The notes: generated from the letters alone by a model not told the origin. A DNA stretch of 64,000 bases from Natronospira bacteriovora (GCF_030848495.1 NZ_JAVDDT010000010.1:17194-81193); one strand, 5' to 3'. Shown: positions 1-8,760, numbered from the stretch's first letter. Translations and numbers: made by a program.

Positions 1-194
1 CCGGATGAAGGCAGCTGGCAGATACGCCGATAGGCTTCGACACGTTCCCGCTGGATTTCCACCGGCGCGTGGCAATGCAGCGGGTAGGCATCCGCTTCCA
101 GCGCCCCGCCACGTGCCGGCATCAGTTCATTGCCCAGCAGACGCGCATAGGCCCTTGTCAGCGAGGCCGGTTGGCCCCGTTGTTCCCTGATCAT
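1..194 (-). CDS. MaoC-like acyl dehydratase, N-terminal part (cut by window edge)
   Basis: The first 64 codons of a gene on the minus strand; the rest lies beyond the left edge. It starts with ATG behind a strong ribosome site (GGGGAAGGGA directly upstream). The visible protein has a leading LTRAYARLLG helix and an EIQRERVEAYRRICQLP segment. This pattern is familiar from the N-terminus of MaoC/hot-dog acyl dehydratases, where a short helix and a divergent strand precede the hot-dog core. The catalytic Asp/His region is not in view, so the family call is an inference from the N-terminus alone. It is the last visible gene after the ccm operon and the lipoprotein gene on the same strand. Confidence 0.5.
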   Translation of the reverse strand, partial: MIREQRGQPASLTRAYARLLGNELMPARGGALEADAYPLHCHAPVEIQRERVEAYRRICQLPSS

Positions 195-303
195 TCCCTT
201 CCCCAATTCAGTGATCCAGAAGCGCTTGTCTCATGATCCACGGATCATGGTCGATGGGTTCATCATACCAGTCGGTGAACCGGGAGGAAGGGGTTGATCA
301 CGG

Positions 304-1161
304 TCAATTGTTACGAAGCTGTTCGAGGTTGCGGGCGTAGCCGGTCAGCCGTTCAGCCAGCTTGTCACGCTGGCCCTGGTTCAGCGTCGGCAGCAGGTCG
401 GCAAGGCAGGCAAGCGTTACCTGCTGACGTTCCTGTCTGGCCTGGCTGAGGGGTTCCGGCTGATCCCGGTAATGCAGCCACCAGCCCTCCAGGTAGTCAT
501 GGATCCGGTCCGCTGAATACCCGTCAGCGATCATTGCCAGCAGACGATTCTGGCGATCGATTTCCCATTCCAGCTGGGCGGCGGCCGTATCCGGCATGGC
601 GTCCGCGCAGCGGGTTATCCGCGCTTTCTGCCCGGCAGTCAGGGAACCAAGGAGCGATTCAGCCCTTTCCAGGAAGCGCTCCCGGCGCTGTTCTTCCCAA
701 TCATCATGTGCACGCCGTGCCAGTTCTTCCCGGCTTTCCTTACGTCGCTTCTCGAAACGCTGTTCCAGTTGGGCCTGCTGGCCCCGATCCAGGTCGGCCA
801 GCACATCGGACACCAGGGGGAGGAGATCCCGCGTCATGTCGCCAAGCAGGGTTTCGGTCGTGGCAAGGTGCCCGGCAATGGTTTCCCGCTCATGGTGACC
901 GGACTCGAGGTCGCTGATGGCGGATTCCAGCAATGCCTGGATCTGGGGTACCCGGACTTCCCGGTGGAACTCCCGATAGGTCGCCAGTTCGTCACGAATC
1001 TGTCGTCGTTGCTGGCGATCCAGGTCGAGGTAATTGGCCGCCCAGCGGGCACCGAACCAGTCGGCGCGCTCGTAGACGAATTCGGCCCGGCTGCAGGCAA
1101 GAAGAAACAGGAAAATCAACAGCGTGGCGAATACGGGCCGAAGTTGACGAGACAGGCGCAT
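304..1161 (-). CDS. DUF6279-like lipoprotein
   Basis: A secreted lipoprotein of 285 residues. I start it at the internal ATG (MRLSRQ) because AGGGGAGGGAAG sits just upstream; an alternative GTG/ATG start nine codons earlier would spoil the signal peptide. The signal is a basic start, a hydrophobic stretch (FATLLIFLFLLA) and a lipobox Cys at about residue 23. The mature protein is almost wholly charged alpha helix (YERADWFGARW, YLDLDRQQRRQIRDEL), a pattern seen in the DUF6279 lipoprotein family of gammaproteobacteria. Function unknown. It lies directly downstream of ccmI on the same strand and may be co-transcribed, but nothing links it to cytochrome assembly. Confidence 0.6.
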   Translation of the reverse strand: MRLSRQLRPVFATLLIFLFLLACSRAEFVYERADWFGARWAANYLDLDRQQRRQIRDELATYREFHREVRVPQIQALLESAISDLESGHHERETIAGHLATTETLLGDMTRDLLPLVSDVLADLDRGQQAQLEQRFEKRRKESREELARRAHDDWEEQRRERFLERAESLLGSLTAGQKARITRCADAMPDTAAAQLEWEIDRQNRLLAMIADGYSADRIHDYLEGWWLHYRDQPEPLSQARQERQQVTLACLADLLPTLNQGQRDKLAERLTGYARNLEQLRNN

Positions 1162-1228
1162 GAACTTCCCTCCCCTGATCGGAGCCAATTGGCTTCTCGG
1201 GATGCGACCGTCTCCGGCCTGCCGGAGT

Positions 1229-2425
1229 TCAGAGGACTTCGTCGATCACGATGATGGCCGCGTCTTCCGAATGGGCTTCCACCCGAATGATCTCACGGCC
1301 CAGCAGGTCACCGTCGCGTGGCGTCGCCTCACCCGAACGGGAAACCCGGGCGATGATCTCGATCTGCTCATGGCCGCTGATCCGGTACCCATCCAGCATG
1401 GCGTTCTCGTCACCCAGGCGGAATTCCCCGGGCAGCGCCGAGATCGGCAGGCGTATGCCGGCCAGGGGTGGGCCGGCTGCCTCGTCGGCGGCGCGGGCAA
1501 TGATGAAGACCACATCGTCCGGTGTCAGAGTCGCGGCCAGATCGTCACTGACCGACACCCGAACCATGACATGGGCAGAGGATTCCGCTTCCGTTCCGGG
1601 CCTGTCACCCAATGCGCGACGGGCCGCACTCAGGCGTTCCTCCACGATTTCTCGAAAGCCCGGGGGCGGGTCCTGTTCCAGCAGGCGTTGCCAATGATCA
1701 CGGGCGCTCGCGTAATCGCGTTCCTCAAAAGCGATCAGGCCGCTGTACCAGAGGCCCTTTGGCTGAGCAGGCTCCAGCTCCAGAACCCGGCGAAATAGCG
1801 GAGCGGCTTCAGTCAGCATGCGGCCGGGGTCAGCCAGTGATACGGCTTCGGCGTAGTTGGCCAGGGCCCGGGCGTTATCGTCGCCGGCCAGATCGAGGGC
1901 CTGACGGTAGGCCTCGACAGCGGCTTCGTACTCCCCCAGCGCAAGCCGGGTTCGACCCAGCATCATCCAGCCTTCCAGGTCATCCGGGTGGCTTTGCAGA
2001 CGCTGCTCCAGCTGATGAATCGCCTGCTCCATGTCCATGTCATCCATGCTCATGGGCTCACGCTCGATCGCCTCCCATTCGCCGACCTGGAGATAAATCG
2101 CCGCGGTAAGCAGCGGAATGACAATGGCAAGGACGATGGCGGAAACCGGTGTTCCAGTGGTCCTGGCCGGGCCGGACTCAACCTGTGCCTGACTGTTGCT
2201 GGCTTCACTTTCGATTTCCCGCCGCGACAGCTCGTAGGTCCGGTTGTCGATCTGCCCGTCTTCGAGTTCCTGTTCCAGCTCTTCCAGCTGTCGCTGGCGG
2301 GTCAGGGCAACCGCATCGACACCGGCCTGATCCACCGTTCCGCCCCGACGACGAATCAGGGGAGTGGCCACGAACAGCAGCGCGGCCACAACAAGCAGTG
2401 CACTGATTACGACAAAAGCGGTCAT
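1229..2425 (-). CDS. ccmI: Cytochrome c maturation protein CcmI (apocytochrome chaperone)
   Basis: CcmI holds apocytochrome c for the CcmFH haem lyase at the periplasmic face of the inner membrane. The 398-residue protein begins with a membrane helix (FVVISALLVVAALLFVATPLI), then the typical CcmI linker with the RQLEELEQELEDG segment, a second hydrophobic helix near residue 100, and tetratricopeptide repeats from about 130 to 280 (LEGWMMLGRTRLALGEYEAA). A C-terminal beta-rich domain follows, as in the long form of the family. It is the last gene of the ccm operon and overlaps ccmH by four bases (ATGA), so the two are translationally coupled. Confidence 0.9.
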   Translation of the reverse strand: MTAFVVISALLVVAALLFVATPLIRRRGGTVDQAGVDAVALTRQRQLEELEQELEDGQIDNRTYELSRREIESEASNSQAQVESGPARTTGTPVSAIVLAIVIPLLTAAIYLQVGEWEAIEREPMSMDDMDMEQAIHQLEQRLQSHPDDLEGWMMLGRTRLALGEYEAAVEAYRQALDLAGDDNARALANYAEAVSLADPGRMLTEAAPLFRRVLELEPAQPKGLWYSGLIAFEERDYASARDHWQRLLEQDPPPGFREIVEERLSAARRALGDRPGTEAESSAHVMVRVSVSDDLAATLTPDDVVFIIARAADEAAGPPLAGIRLPISALPGEFRLGDENAMLDGYRISGHEQIEIIARVSRSGEATPRDGDLLGREIIRVEAHSEDAAIIVIDEVL

Positions 2426-2865
2426 TCTCCATCCTCCAGCCGGGCTTCTTCTTCTGCTTCCAGGCGGGCGCGGCGGCGCAGGGTCACCACCAGCACGATG
2501 CCGCCAATGAAAAGCAGAACCAGCGGACCAAACCAGAGTGGCAAGGTATCGGCGCGCATGGGCGGGCGATAAAGTACGAAGTCACCGTAACGATCGGTCA
2601 TATACTGCTTGATTTCCCGGTCACTGGCTCCGTCCAGCAGCATCTCGCGCACCCGGCCCCTGAGATCGCGGGCCAGCTCCGCGTTGGATTCGGCGATGTT
2701 CTCATTCTGGCAGACGAGGCAGCGCAGTTCCGACACCAGGCGCTGATAGCGGGCTTCCAGTGCCGGGTCTTCCAGAGACTGGTCGCCACTCACCGCCGGC
2801 AGGCCGGCGCTGAATACCGCCAGCAATGCCGCAAGCAGGACTGCGCACAGCGATGGCTTGATCAT
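2422..2865 (-). CDS. ccmH: Cytochrome c maturation protein CcmH (thiol-disulfide reductant)
   Basis: CcmH keeps the CXXCH cysteines of apocytochrome c reduced and works with CcmF in haem ligation. The 147-residue protein has a signal peptide (ending near SAGLPAVS), the diagnostic LRCLVCQNE motif with Cys49 and Cys52, the following IAESNAELARDLR helix, a PLWFGPLVLLFIGGIVLVV membrane anchor, and a charged tail. This is the short CcmH/CcmL form; the TPR part of the E. coli fusion is encoded separately here as ccmI. It overlaps both neighbours by four bases. Confidence 0.95.
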   Translation of the reverse strand: MIKPSLCAVLLAALLAVFSAGLPAVSGDQSLEDPALEARYQRLVSELRCLVCQNENIAESNAELARDLRGRVREMLLDGASDREIKQYMTDRYGDFVLYRPPMRADTLPLWFGPLVLLFIGGIVLVVTLRRRARLEAEEEARLEDGE

Positions 2866-3401
2866 GGCGTCTTCGCCTCCTCCTGCAGTCCGCGAATCAG
2901 CGGCAGCAGGCGTCTGTCGATGTCGTCGTGGGTAATGGGCCCGATGTGCTTGTGCCGAATCCGGCCCTGGTGGTCGAGCACGAAGGTTTCCGGGGCACCA
3001 TACACGCCCCAGTCAATGGAGACCTGTCCGTCCGAGTCAAAACCGCTGACCTCAAAGGGGTTGCCCACCCGGCTGAGCCAGCGGATGGCCGCTTCCCGGT
3101 CGTCACGCAGATTGAGACCCACGATGCGAACACCCTCCTCTTGCGCCAGGCGCATGAGTTCCTCGTGCTCCTCGTGACAGCCGGGGCACCAGGTGCCCCA
3201 GACATTGAAGAGCGTGACCTCGCCGACCAGATCCATGTCGGTGACCAGGCGTTCGGGCTCGTGCAGGGCGGGCAGCGTGAACTCAGGCGCTTCCCGGCCT
3301 AGCAGTGGCGACGGCACCTCGCCCGGATTCAGGGAAAGGCCACGCCAGAAAAACAGCACCAGCACAGACAGGACCAGCAGGGGAATGGCATAACGCCACA
3401 T
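2862..3401 (-). CDS. ccmG: Thiol:disulfide interchange protein CcmG/DsbE
   Basis: A membrane-anchored periplasmic thioredoxin that passes electrons to CcmH and apocytochrome c. The 179-residue protein has an N-terminal anchor (IPLLVLSVLVLFFW), then a thioredoxin fold with the active site WCPGC (Cys72, Cys75), the GVYGAPETFVLD strand with the cis-proline loop typical of CcmG, and a GPITHD C-terminal part. The WCPGC spacing is normal, although Gly at the fourth position is less common than Thr or Ser. Its ATG overlaps the ccmF stop (TGATG). Confidence 0.94.
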   Translation of the reverse strand: MWRYAIPLLVLSVLVLFFWRGLSLNPGEVPSPLLGREAPEFTLPALHEPERLVTDMDLVGEVTLFNVWGTWCPGCHEEHEELMRLAQEEGVRIVGLNLRDDREAAIRWLSRVGNPFEVSGFDSDGQVSIDWGVYGAPETFVLDHQGRIRHKHIGPITHDDIDRRLLPLIRGLQEEAKTP

Positions 3402-5365
3402 CAGCCTTCCACCTCCCCTTCATTCCGGCGACGACGCGGGCCGGATGCCAGGCGGTAGCGTCGATCGGCCACGGAAATCAGGCCGCCCATGGACATGACC
3501 AGGGCACCAAGCCAGATATAGCGCACCATCGGCTTGTACTGGACGCGGACACTCCAGTAGTCGTTGCCCAGATAGTCGCCCATGGCAATGTAGAGATCCC
3601 GCCGCAGGCGGGGATGCAGCGCCACCTGGGCCAGGGGATCCGGGCGGGCCCGATAAATGCGTTTTTCCGGGAACATCCGGGTCACTTCCCGGCCATTGCG
3701 GGTGACCGTGAAGCGAGCCTGGATGCTGTCCCAGTTCGGGCCTTCCAGATCGCGAATGCCGTCGAACTCGAAGCGATAGCCGGCCACCTCGTAACTGTCA
3801 CCCGGCTGCATGCGCATGTCCCGTTCCACGGAGAAGGTGGAGACGGAGGCCACACCCAGGGTCATCAGGCCGACGCCGGCATGGGCGATGAGCATGCCCC
3901 AGATGGAAGCCGGCATGCCGCTCACGCCTTTCCAGCCCTTCTTGCGGAAGCGTGATACGGGTTCCACGAAGACCGAGAAAACCACCCACAGACCCAACAC
4001 CATGGCCAGCAGAACCATGACACCCGTCGGCCCGCCCAGCAGCAGAGTTCCGGTGACACCGAGGACCACGGCGGCCGCCATTACCGGCCACATGCGATTG
4101 CCCAGTTCCCGGGCATCCGAACGCTTCCAGCGCGCGTAGGGGCCGAAGCCGAGGAAGAACAGCAGCGGCAGCATCAGGGGCACGAACACGGCATTGAAGT
4201 ACGGCGGCCCCACGGAAATCTTGCCCAGACCCAGTGCGTCCAGGAACAGGGGGTAGAGCGTACCCAGCAGCACGGCGGCGGTGGCCACCACCAGCAGCAG
4301 GTTGTTCAGCAGCAGGAAGGTCTCGCGAGAGACCAGCCGGAAGCCGCCACCTGGCGGCATGTGCGGGGCACGCCAGGCGTACAGGGCCAGCGACCCGCCC
4401 ACGGTCAGCGCCAGGAAGATCAGGATATAGACACCGCGTGTCGGGTCAGTGGCAAAGGCGTGGACGGAGACCAGCACGCCCGAGCGAACCAGGAAGGCCC
4501 CCAGCAGTGCCAGGGCAAAGGCCGAGATGGCCAGCAGCACCGTCCAGTTGCGGAAAGCGCCTCGTTTTTCGGTGACGGCCAGGGAGTGAATCAGGCCCGT
4601 TGCCACCAGCCACGGCATGAAGGAAGCGTTCTCCACCGGATCCCAGAACCACCAGCCGCCCCAGCCGAGCTCGTAATAGGCCCACCAGCTGCCCAATGCG
4701 ATGCCGAGGGTCAGGCAGACCCAGGCCACCACGGCCCAGGGCCGGGTCCAGCGCGCCCAGGTGGTATTGGATTCCAGGCCGATCAGGGACGACACGGCAA
4801 AGGCAAAGGGAATGGCCAGTCCCAGATAGCCCAGATACAGCATGGGCGGGTGCAGGATCATGGCCGGATCCTGCAGGATGGGATTCAGGTCGCGACCCTG
4901 TTCCGGAATCGGAAACAGCCGCTCGAAGGGATTGGACGTCAGCAGGGTAAACAGGATGAAACCGGCACTGATGACGCCGAGAATGCCGATGGCCCGGCTG
5001 GTAAAGACCCGTGGCAGGTTGCGGCTGAACCAGACGGCCGCCACCGTCCACACCGCCATGAGCGTACACCACAGCAGCAGGCTGCCCTCATGAGCGCCCC
5101 AGACCGCGGTCAGGCGATAGATCAGTGGCAGATCCGTGTTGGAGTTGTTGGCCACATAGGCAATGGAAAAGTCATTGACCACGAAGGCCGTGGTCAGGGC
5201 CACATACGCCACGAAGGCGAACACCAGCTGCCCCAGTGCCATGCTGGGCAATGCCTGCATCCAGTCCAGCCGCTGGCGGGTCGCCCCGGCGATACCGAAC
5301 CATGCCTGCGCCAGGCTGATCAGCAGAGCAAGGATCAGCGCGATCTGTCCGATTTCAGCAAGCAT
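3401..5365 (-). CDS. ccmF: Haem lyase subunit CcmF
   Basis: CcmF takes haem from holo-CcmE and joins it to apocytochrome c. The 654-residue polytopic membrane protein has the usual family length and carries the tryptophan-rich haem-handling WWD loop (GWGGWWFWDPVENASFMPW) near residue 235, the WGAHEGSLLLW loop before it, and many membrane helices. A large periplasmic domain lies near the C-terminus, before the last helix (YIWLGALVMSMGGLISVADRRYR). It shares overlapping start and stop codons with both ccmE and ccmG, so the block is read as one operon. Confidence 0.97.
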   Translation of the reverse strand: MLAEIGQIALILALLISLAQAWFGIAGATRQRLDWMQALPSMALGQLVFAFVAYVALTTAFVVNDFSIAYVANNSNTDLPLIYRLTAVWGAHEGSLLLWCTLMAVWTVAAVWFSRNLPRVFTSRAIGILGVISAGFILFTLLTSNPFERLFPIPEQGRDLNPILQDPAMILHPPMLYLGYLGLAIPFAFAVSSLIGLESNTTWARWTRPWAVVAWVCLTLGIALGSWWAYYELGWGGWWFWDPVENASFMPWLVATGLIHSLAVTEKRGAFRNWTVLLAISAFALALLGAFLVRSGVLVSVHAFATDPTRGVYILIFLALTVGGSLALYAWRAPHMPPGGGFRLVSRETFLLLNNLLLVVATAAVLLGTLYPLFLDALGLGKISVGPPYFNAVFVPLMLPLLFFLGFGPYARWKRSDARELGNRMWPVMAAAVVLGVTGTLLLGGPTGVMVLLAMVLGLWVVFSVFVEPVSRFRKKGWKGVSGMPASIWGMLIAHAGVGLMTLGVASVSTFSVERDMRMQPGDSYEVAGYRFEFDGIRDLEGPNWDSIQARFTVTRNGREVTRMFPEKRIYRARPDPLAQVALHPRLRRDLYIAMGDYLGNDYWSVRVQYKPMVRYIWLGALVMSMGGLISVADRRYRLASGPRRRRNEGEVEG

Positions 5366-5847
5366 CAGTAATCGCCACCCTGGTATTCACCACCCTGCTC
5401 CCGTTCACGTTGACGGCGCTGCCATTCGGCTTCCCGCAGTGACTCCTTCACTTCCGGGGCCATGTAGTTTTCGTCGTGCTTGGCCAGGATCTGATCGGCA
5501 ACGAAGACGCCCTGTTCATCGAAGCGGCCATGGGCAATGATGCCCTGCCCCTCGCGGAAGAGATTGGGCAGAATGCCGTCGTAGGCGATGGTGACGTACT
5601 CGAGCTCGTCGGTGACCTGGAACACCACGCCCAGTTCGCCCACTTCCCGTTGCACGGAACCGTCAACCACCAGGCCGCCGACGCGAATGCGGCGATCATC
5701 CAGCACAATGTCGCCGGAAGCGATCTGGGAGGGGCTGTAATAGAAGAGAATATTGTCCTGGAACGCCTTGAGACCCAGGGCCACGGCAAGGCTGCAGCCC
5801 GCAACGGCACCGAGAACCATGAGCATGCGTTTGCGACGAGGTGTCAT
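5365..5847 (-). CDS. ccmE: Haem chaperone CcmE
   Basis: CcmE is the periplasmic haem chaperone that binds haem covalently through a histidine. The 160-residue protein has a short cytoplasmic start, one membrane helix (MLMVLGAVAGCSLAVALGL), an OB-fold with IRVGGLVVDGSV and VFQVTDE strands, and the haem-binding motif KHDENY with His124 and Tyr128. The tail after it is flexible and charged. It starts inside the ccmD stop (ATGA) and ends inside the ccmF start. Confidence 0.96.
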   Translation of the reverse strand: MTPRRKRMLMVLGAVAGCSLAVALGLKAFQDNILFYYSPSQIASGDIVLDDRRIRVGGLVVDGSVQREVGELGVVFQVTDELEYVTIAYDGILPNLFREGQGIIAHGRFDEQGVFVADQILAKHDENYMAPEVKESLREAEWQRRQREREQGGEYQGGDY

Positions 5848-6005
5848 CGCGAACCTCCTGCTGCGTGATAGCGACGTACATGCTGGAGCATCTGGCGGTG
5901 GCGGCGCCGGATCAGCAGGGCGGCCAGGGTCATGATGAAGGCCGTGAGCCCGAAGGAGCTCCAGACCCAGAGGGCGAAGCCATCCATGTACAGAAATTCA
6001 GACAT
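5844..6005 (-). CDS. ccmD: Haem exporter protein CcmD
   Basis: A 53-residue membrane peptide, too short for most gene callers, found by reading the gap between ccmC and ccmE. It begins MSEFLYMDGFALWVWSSFGL, has one membrane helix (TAFIMTLAALLI) and ends in a basic stretch (RRRHRQMLQHVRRYH), as CcmD proteins do. CcmD releases holo-CcmE from the CcmABC complex. Its ATG overlaps the ccmC stop by eight bases, and its TGA overlaps the ccmE ATG. A GGAGG lies upstream, inside the end of ccmC. Confidence 0.9.
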   Translation of the reverse strand: MSEFLYMDGFALWVWSSFGLTAFIMTLAALLIRRRHRQMLQHVRRYHAAGGSR

Positions 6006-6786
6006 CTATTTTACCTCCCTGGACTGCACGAGACGAGGGGCCGCCGGAAACCAGGTCGGCGACCCACGACGCCCGTTTTTCCCGCAGCAGCAATTCCGAA
6101 CGCAGCTGCAGCAGAAGAAGCCAGAAGAAATACAGCTTGAAACCCACCGCCATGATCAACAGCGGAATCAGCATGGCGGTATCAATGGAGGGTGCGCCGA
6201 ATTTGGCAATGGTGGCGGGCTGATGCAGGCTGTGCCACCAGTCCACCGAGAAATGAATGATGGGCACATTGATCACCCCCACCACGGCCAGAAGACCACT
6301 GGCTCGATCACCGCTGCGCTGATCCTGGAAGGCCCGGTTCAGGGCAATGAAGCCCAGGTACAGGAACAGCAGGATGAGCTGGGAAGTCAGGCGCGGATCC
6401 CAGGTCCACCAGGTACCCCACATGGGCTGTCCCCAGAGAGAGCCGGTGGCCAGTGACAGGAAGGTAAAAGCCGCTCCCAGGGGCGCCGCGGCCACCGCTA
6501 CGGCAAAGGCCACCTTCATGCGCCAGATCAGACCCACGGCGCAGGCCACGGCCATCATGGTATAGACGAACAGGGACAGCCAGGCCGAGGGCACATGCAC
6601 ATAGATGATGCGAAAGCCGTCACCCTGCTCGTAATCCGGCGGCGCGAATGCCAGCCCCCACACCGTCGCCACGGCCAGAGCCGCCAGACCGAGGCCGCCC
6701 AGCCACGGTGCCATTGCCCCGGCAATGCGAAACACATGCGGTGGCGATCCCAGCTTGTGAAACCAGCGCCAGTTCTGTTTAGCCAC
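5998..6786 (-). CDS. ccmC: Haem exporter protein CcmC
   Basis: CcmC presents haem to CcmE at the outer face of the inner membrane. The 262-residue polytopic protein has the WWD-type loop (WGTWWTWDPRLTSQLILLFLYLG) near residue 130 and a conserved HVPSAWLS segment at the start of the second helix. It starts with GTG; a nearby ATG just upstream is out of frame and stops after four codons. About 120 bases separate it from ccmB, the only sizeable gap in the operon. Confidence 0.95.
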   Translation of the reverse strand: MAKQNWRWFHKLGSPPHVFRIAGAMAPWLGGLGLAALAVATVWGLAFAPPDYEQGDGFRIIYVHVPSAWLSLFVYTMMAVACAVGLIWRMKVAFAVAVAAAPLGAAFTFLSLATGSLWGQPMWGTWWTWDPRLTSQLILLFLYLGFIALNRAFQDQRSGDRASGLLAVVGVINVPIIHFSVDWWHSLHQPATIAKFGAPSIDTAMLIPLLIMAVGFKLYFFWLLLLQLRSELLLREKRASWVADLVSGGPSSRAVQGGKIDV

Positions 6787-6903
6787 GCTTCATTTTCTCC
6801 AACTTCAGCATTCATCCATCGAGGTCAGGGCCAGCGCACACAGAGCGTGACACAGACCCCGGCCGGCCGGTTTGATCCAGGTCACAAAGCGACTGCCCCT
6901 TAT

Positions 6904-7569
6904 CTATTCAAGGCTGATGCGCAAGGCCGCGGCAATGGCGGCGGGCCCCAGGCTGATGGCCAGCAGCATCAGGCTGGCCAGTGCCCACAGGCCGGTGACG
7001 GCATCACCGTCCACGGCCTGAATCACCGAACGGCTTCCAAAGATCAGCACCGGGATCGTCAGCGGCAGCACCAGCAGGGCCAGCAGCGTACCGCCACCAC
7101 GCAGGCTGACGGTCAATGCGGCTCCCAGAGCAGACAAGACAGTGAATACCGGGGTTCCCAGGAAAAGCACCAGCAGCAGCACCGGTACTGCCTCCCAGGG
7201 CAGATTCATCATCAGTGACAGCAAGGGGGCAAGCAGAATCAGGGGAATGGCGGTGACCAGCCAGTGGCCCAGCAGGCGGGCCAGGACGTTCAGACTCAGT
7301 GGCTCCGGGCTCAGGGCGGCCAGTTCCAGGCCACCGCCATGATAATCATCCCGAAACAGCCGCTCGGCGCCCAGCAGAGAGGCCAGTAGTGCCGCCACCC
7401 AGATCACGCCCGGCCCCACTGCCAGTAACAATTCCGGCCGGGGTTCCAGGCCCAGAACAAAGAGCATGCCCACCAGGATGAAGAACATCAGGGGGGTGGC
7501 CAGGTCCGCCCCGCGGCGCACGGCCAGGAGAAGCTCCCGTTTAAGGGTGGCGACGAAAACCCCGTTCAT
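6904..7569 (-). CDS. ccmB: Haem exporter protein CcmB (ABC permease)
   Basis: The membrane subunit of the CcmAB ATPase, which powers release of holo-CcmE. I start it at MNGVFVATLKRELLLAVRRG, giving 221 residues with six predicted membrane helices, the normal CcmB size. The open frame runs 33 codons further upstream into ccmA, but that part is out-of-frame ccmA sequence. The chosen ATG overlaps the ccmA stop by four bases (ATGA). The FRDDYHGGGLELAALSP segment is a conserved CcmB loop. Confidence 0.94.
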   Translation of the reverse strand: MNGVFVATLKRELLLAVRRGADLATPLMFFILVGMLFVLGLEPRPELLLAVGPGVIWVAALLASLLGAERLFRDDYHGGGLELAALSPEPLSLNVLARLLGHWLVTAIPLILLAPLLSLMMNLPWEAVPVLLLVLFLGTPVFTVLSALGAALTVSLRGGGTLLALLVLPLTIPVLIFGSRSVIQAVDGDAVTGLWALASLMLLAISLGPAAIAAALRISLE

Positions 7570-8240
7570 TGCGTCCCCTCCCGGCCGATGCGCAGTTCGC
7601 GGATCGGCCCGGCGGACTCCGGCAGGGCCTGATGGCTGCTGACCAGCGCTGCCCCGCCCTGCCGGCAATGGTCGGCCAGCAGCCGGGCCACCAGCGTCTG
7701 CCCCTCCGCATCCAGGCTGGTCAGCGGTTCATCGAGACACCACAGGCGGGCTTCGGACAACAGCAGGCGGGCCAGCCCGGCGCGGCGTACCTGACCGGCC
7801 GAAAGGCTGTGACAGGGCTGGGCCTGGCGATCCCCCAGACCGACCAGGGCCAGGGCTTCTTCGATGCGGCGCCCGGACGGTCGCCCGCACAGGGGCAGCC
7901 AGGCCGCCAGGTTCTCATGGGGTGTCAGTTCCGGGCGCAGGCCGGGTTGATGTCCGCACCAGGCGGCATCGGCGAGAAAATCCGCCCGGGCCTCGCGGAT
8001 ATCGCGCCCGCACCAGCTAATCTGCCCGGCCTCCGGATGGGACAGGCCCAGGAGTATGCGCATGAGGGTCGTCTTGCCGGCCCCGTTGGGGCCGCGCAAC
8101 CAGACCAGTTCGCCGGCATCGACATGACAGGAGAAGCCATTCAACAGCAGGGTTTCGCCACGCCAGATCTCGAGATCGCTGGCGGAAAGCCGGAAGGCTG
8201 TCTGGGAGGCATTCTGAGGCTGGGCCGTGATTTCGGACAT
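7566..8240 (-). CDS. ccmA: Haem exporter ATP-binding protein CcmA
   Basis: The ATPase of the CcmABCD complex. Walker A is GPNGAGKTTLMR, the signature is SLSAGQVRRAGLARLLL, and Walker B is LWCLDEPLTSLD, followed by the switch histidine in SSHQ. I start it at MSEITAQ, giving 224 residues; a longer open frame runs through tRNA-Leu and cannot be the real start. The gene begins about 50 bases downstream of the tRNA-Leu gene on the same strand and leads the ccm operon. Confidence 0.94.
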   Translation of the reverse strand: MSEITAQPQNASQTAFRLSASDLEIWRGETLLLNGFSCHVDAGELVWLRGPNGAGKTTLMRILLGLSHPEAGQISWCGRDIREARADFLADAAWCGHQPGLRPELTPHENLAAWLPLCGRPSGRRIEEALALVGLGDRQAQPCHSLSAGQVRRAGLARLLLSEARLWCLDEPLTSLDAEGQTLVARLLADHCRQGGAALVSSHQALPESAGPIRELRIGREGTQ

Positions 8241-8291
8241 CCGCCTGAGTCTTGTCGGGTGGGGAACTGTCGGCTGACCAGGGCGGGAAAA

Positions 8292-8379
8292 TGGTGCCCG
8301 GAGCCGGACTCGAACCGGCACGGCCCAAAGGGCCAGCAGATTTTAAGTCTGCTGCGTCTACCAGTTTCGCCACCCGGGC
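8292..8379 (-). tRNA. tRNA-Leu (UAA)
   Basis: An 88-base tRNA with an encoded CCA end. The acceptor arms GCCCGGG and TCCGGGC pair with one G-U. The anticodon loop is CTTAAAA with anticodon TAA, the long variable arm typical of class II tRNAs (GGCCCTTTGGGCC) is present, and the T loop is GTTCGAGTC. It is the third of a Gly-Cys-Leu tRNA cluster that in E. coli also follows uvrC-pgsA. Confidence 0.97.
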
Positions 8380-8419
8380 GTGGTGCCTACTCAGTCAGCC
8401 TGTCCGTAGGCGGAAAAAC

Positions 8420-8493
8420 TGGAGGCTCGGGCCGGAATCGAACCGACGTCCACGGCTTTGCAGGCCGCTGCATAACCACTCTGCCACCGAGCC
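8420..8493 (-). tRNA. tRNA-Cys (GCA)
   Basis: A 74-base tRNA with an encoded CCA. The acceptor stem begins GGCTCGG, the anticodon loop is CTGCAAA with anticodon GCA, and the T arm carries GTTCGATTC. It sits 40 bases upstream of tRNA-Leu and downstream of tRNA-Gly on the same strand. Confidence 0.97.
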
Positions 8494-8590
8494 ATAATCG
8501 GGTGCCGTTCAGGGCGCGAACTTTAGCACAGATTCGAGAAAATGGGGAACCCGTCTACTCCCCCCCAAAAACCCTCAGCTCCCCCGGCCC

Positions 8591-8760
8591 TCGTTGTCGT
8601 AATCGTAGTCGTAATCGTAATCGGCCTTTCCGCCTTTCTTCGAAAAAACCCGATTACGACTACGACTACGACTACGACTACGAGAAAACCCGGCGCCGGG
8701 ACATTTTTCGGGTTTTTCCTCGTGACTCGATTGGGAAAAGCTCGACAACGACAACGACAC
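8591..8760. repeat. Hexamer TCGT-type arrays in inverted orientation
   Basis: Three short arrays of degenerate hexamers of the form TCGTNN. At 8591-8624 units TCGTTG, TCGTAA and TCGTAG run forward and end in TCGG. At 8650-8684 the reverse complement runs (CGATTACGACTACGAC and on). At 8742-8759 there is a CGACAA array. The first two form an imperfect inverted repeat across a 25-base centre. The gap 8494-8892 holds no gene I can support; reading frames here translate to YDYDYD or SRSRSR runs and are artefacts of the repeat. Confidence 0.85.

Noticed and set aside
5..190. 61-codon plus-strand frame at the left edge
   Set aside because: The opposite strand reads as the start of a MaoC-like protein with a strong ribosome site, which explains the region better.
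8591..8684. Possible CRISPR array
   Set aside because: Units are six bases long with no unique spacers, and no cas genes are in the window.
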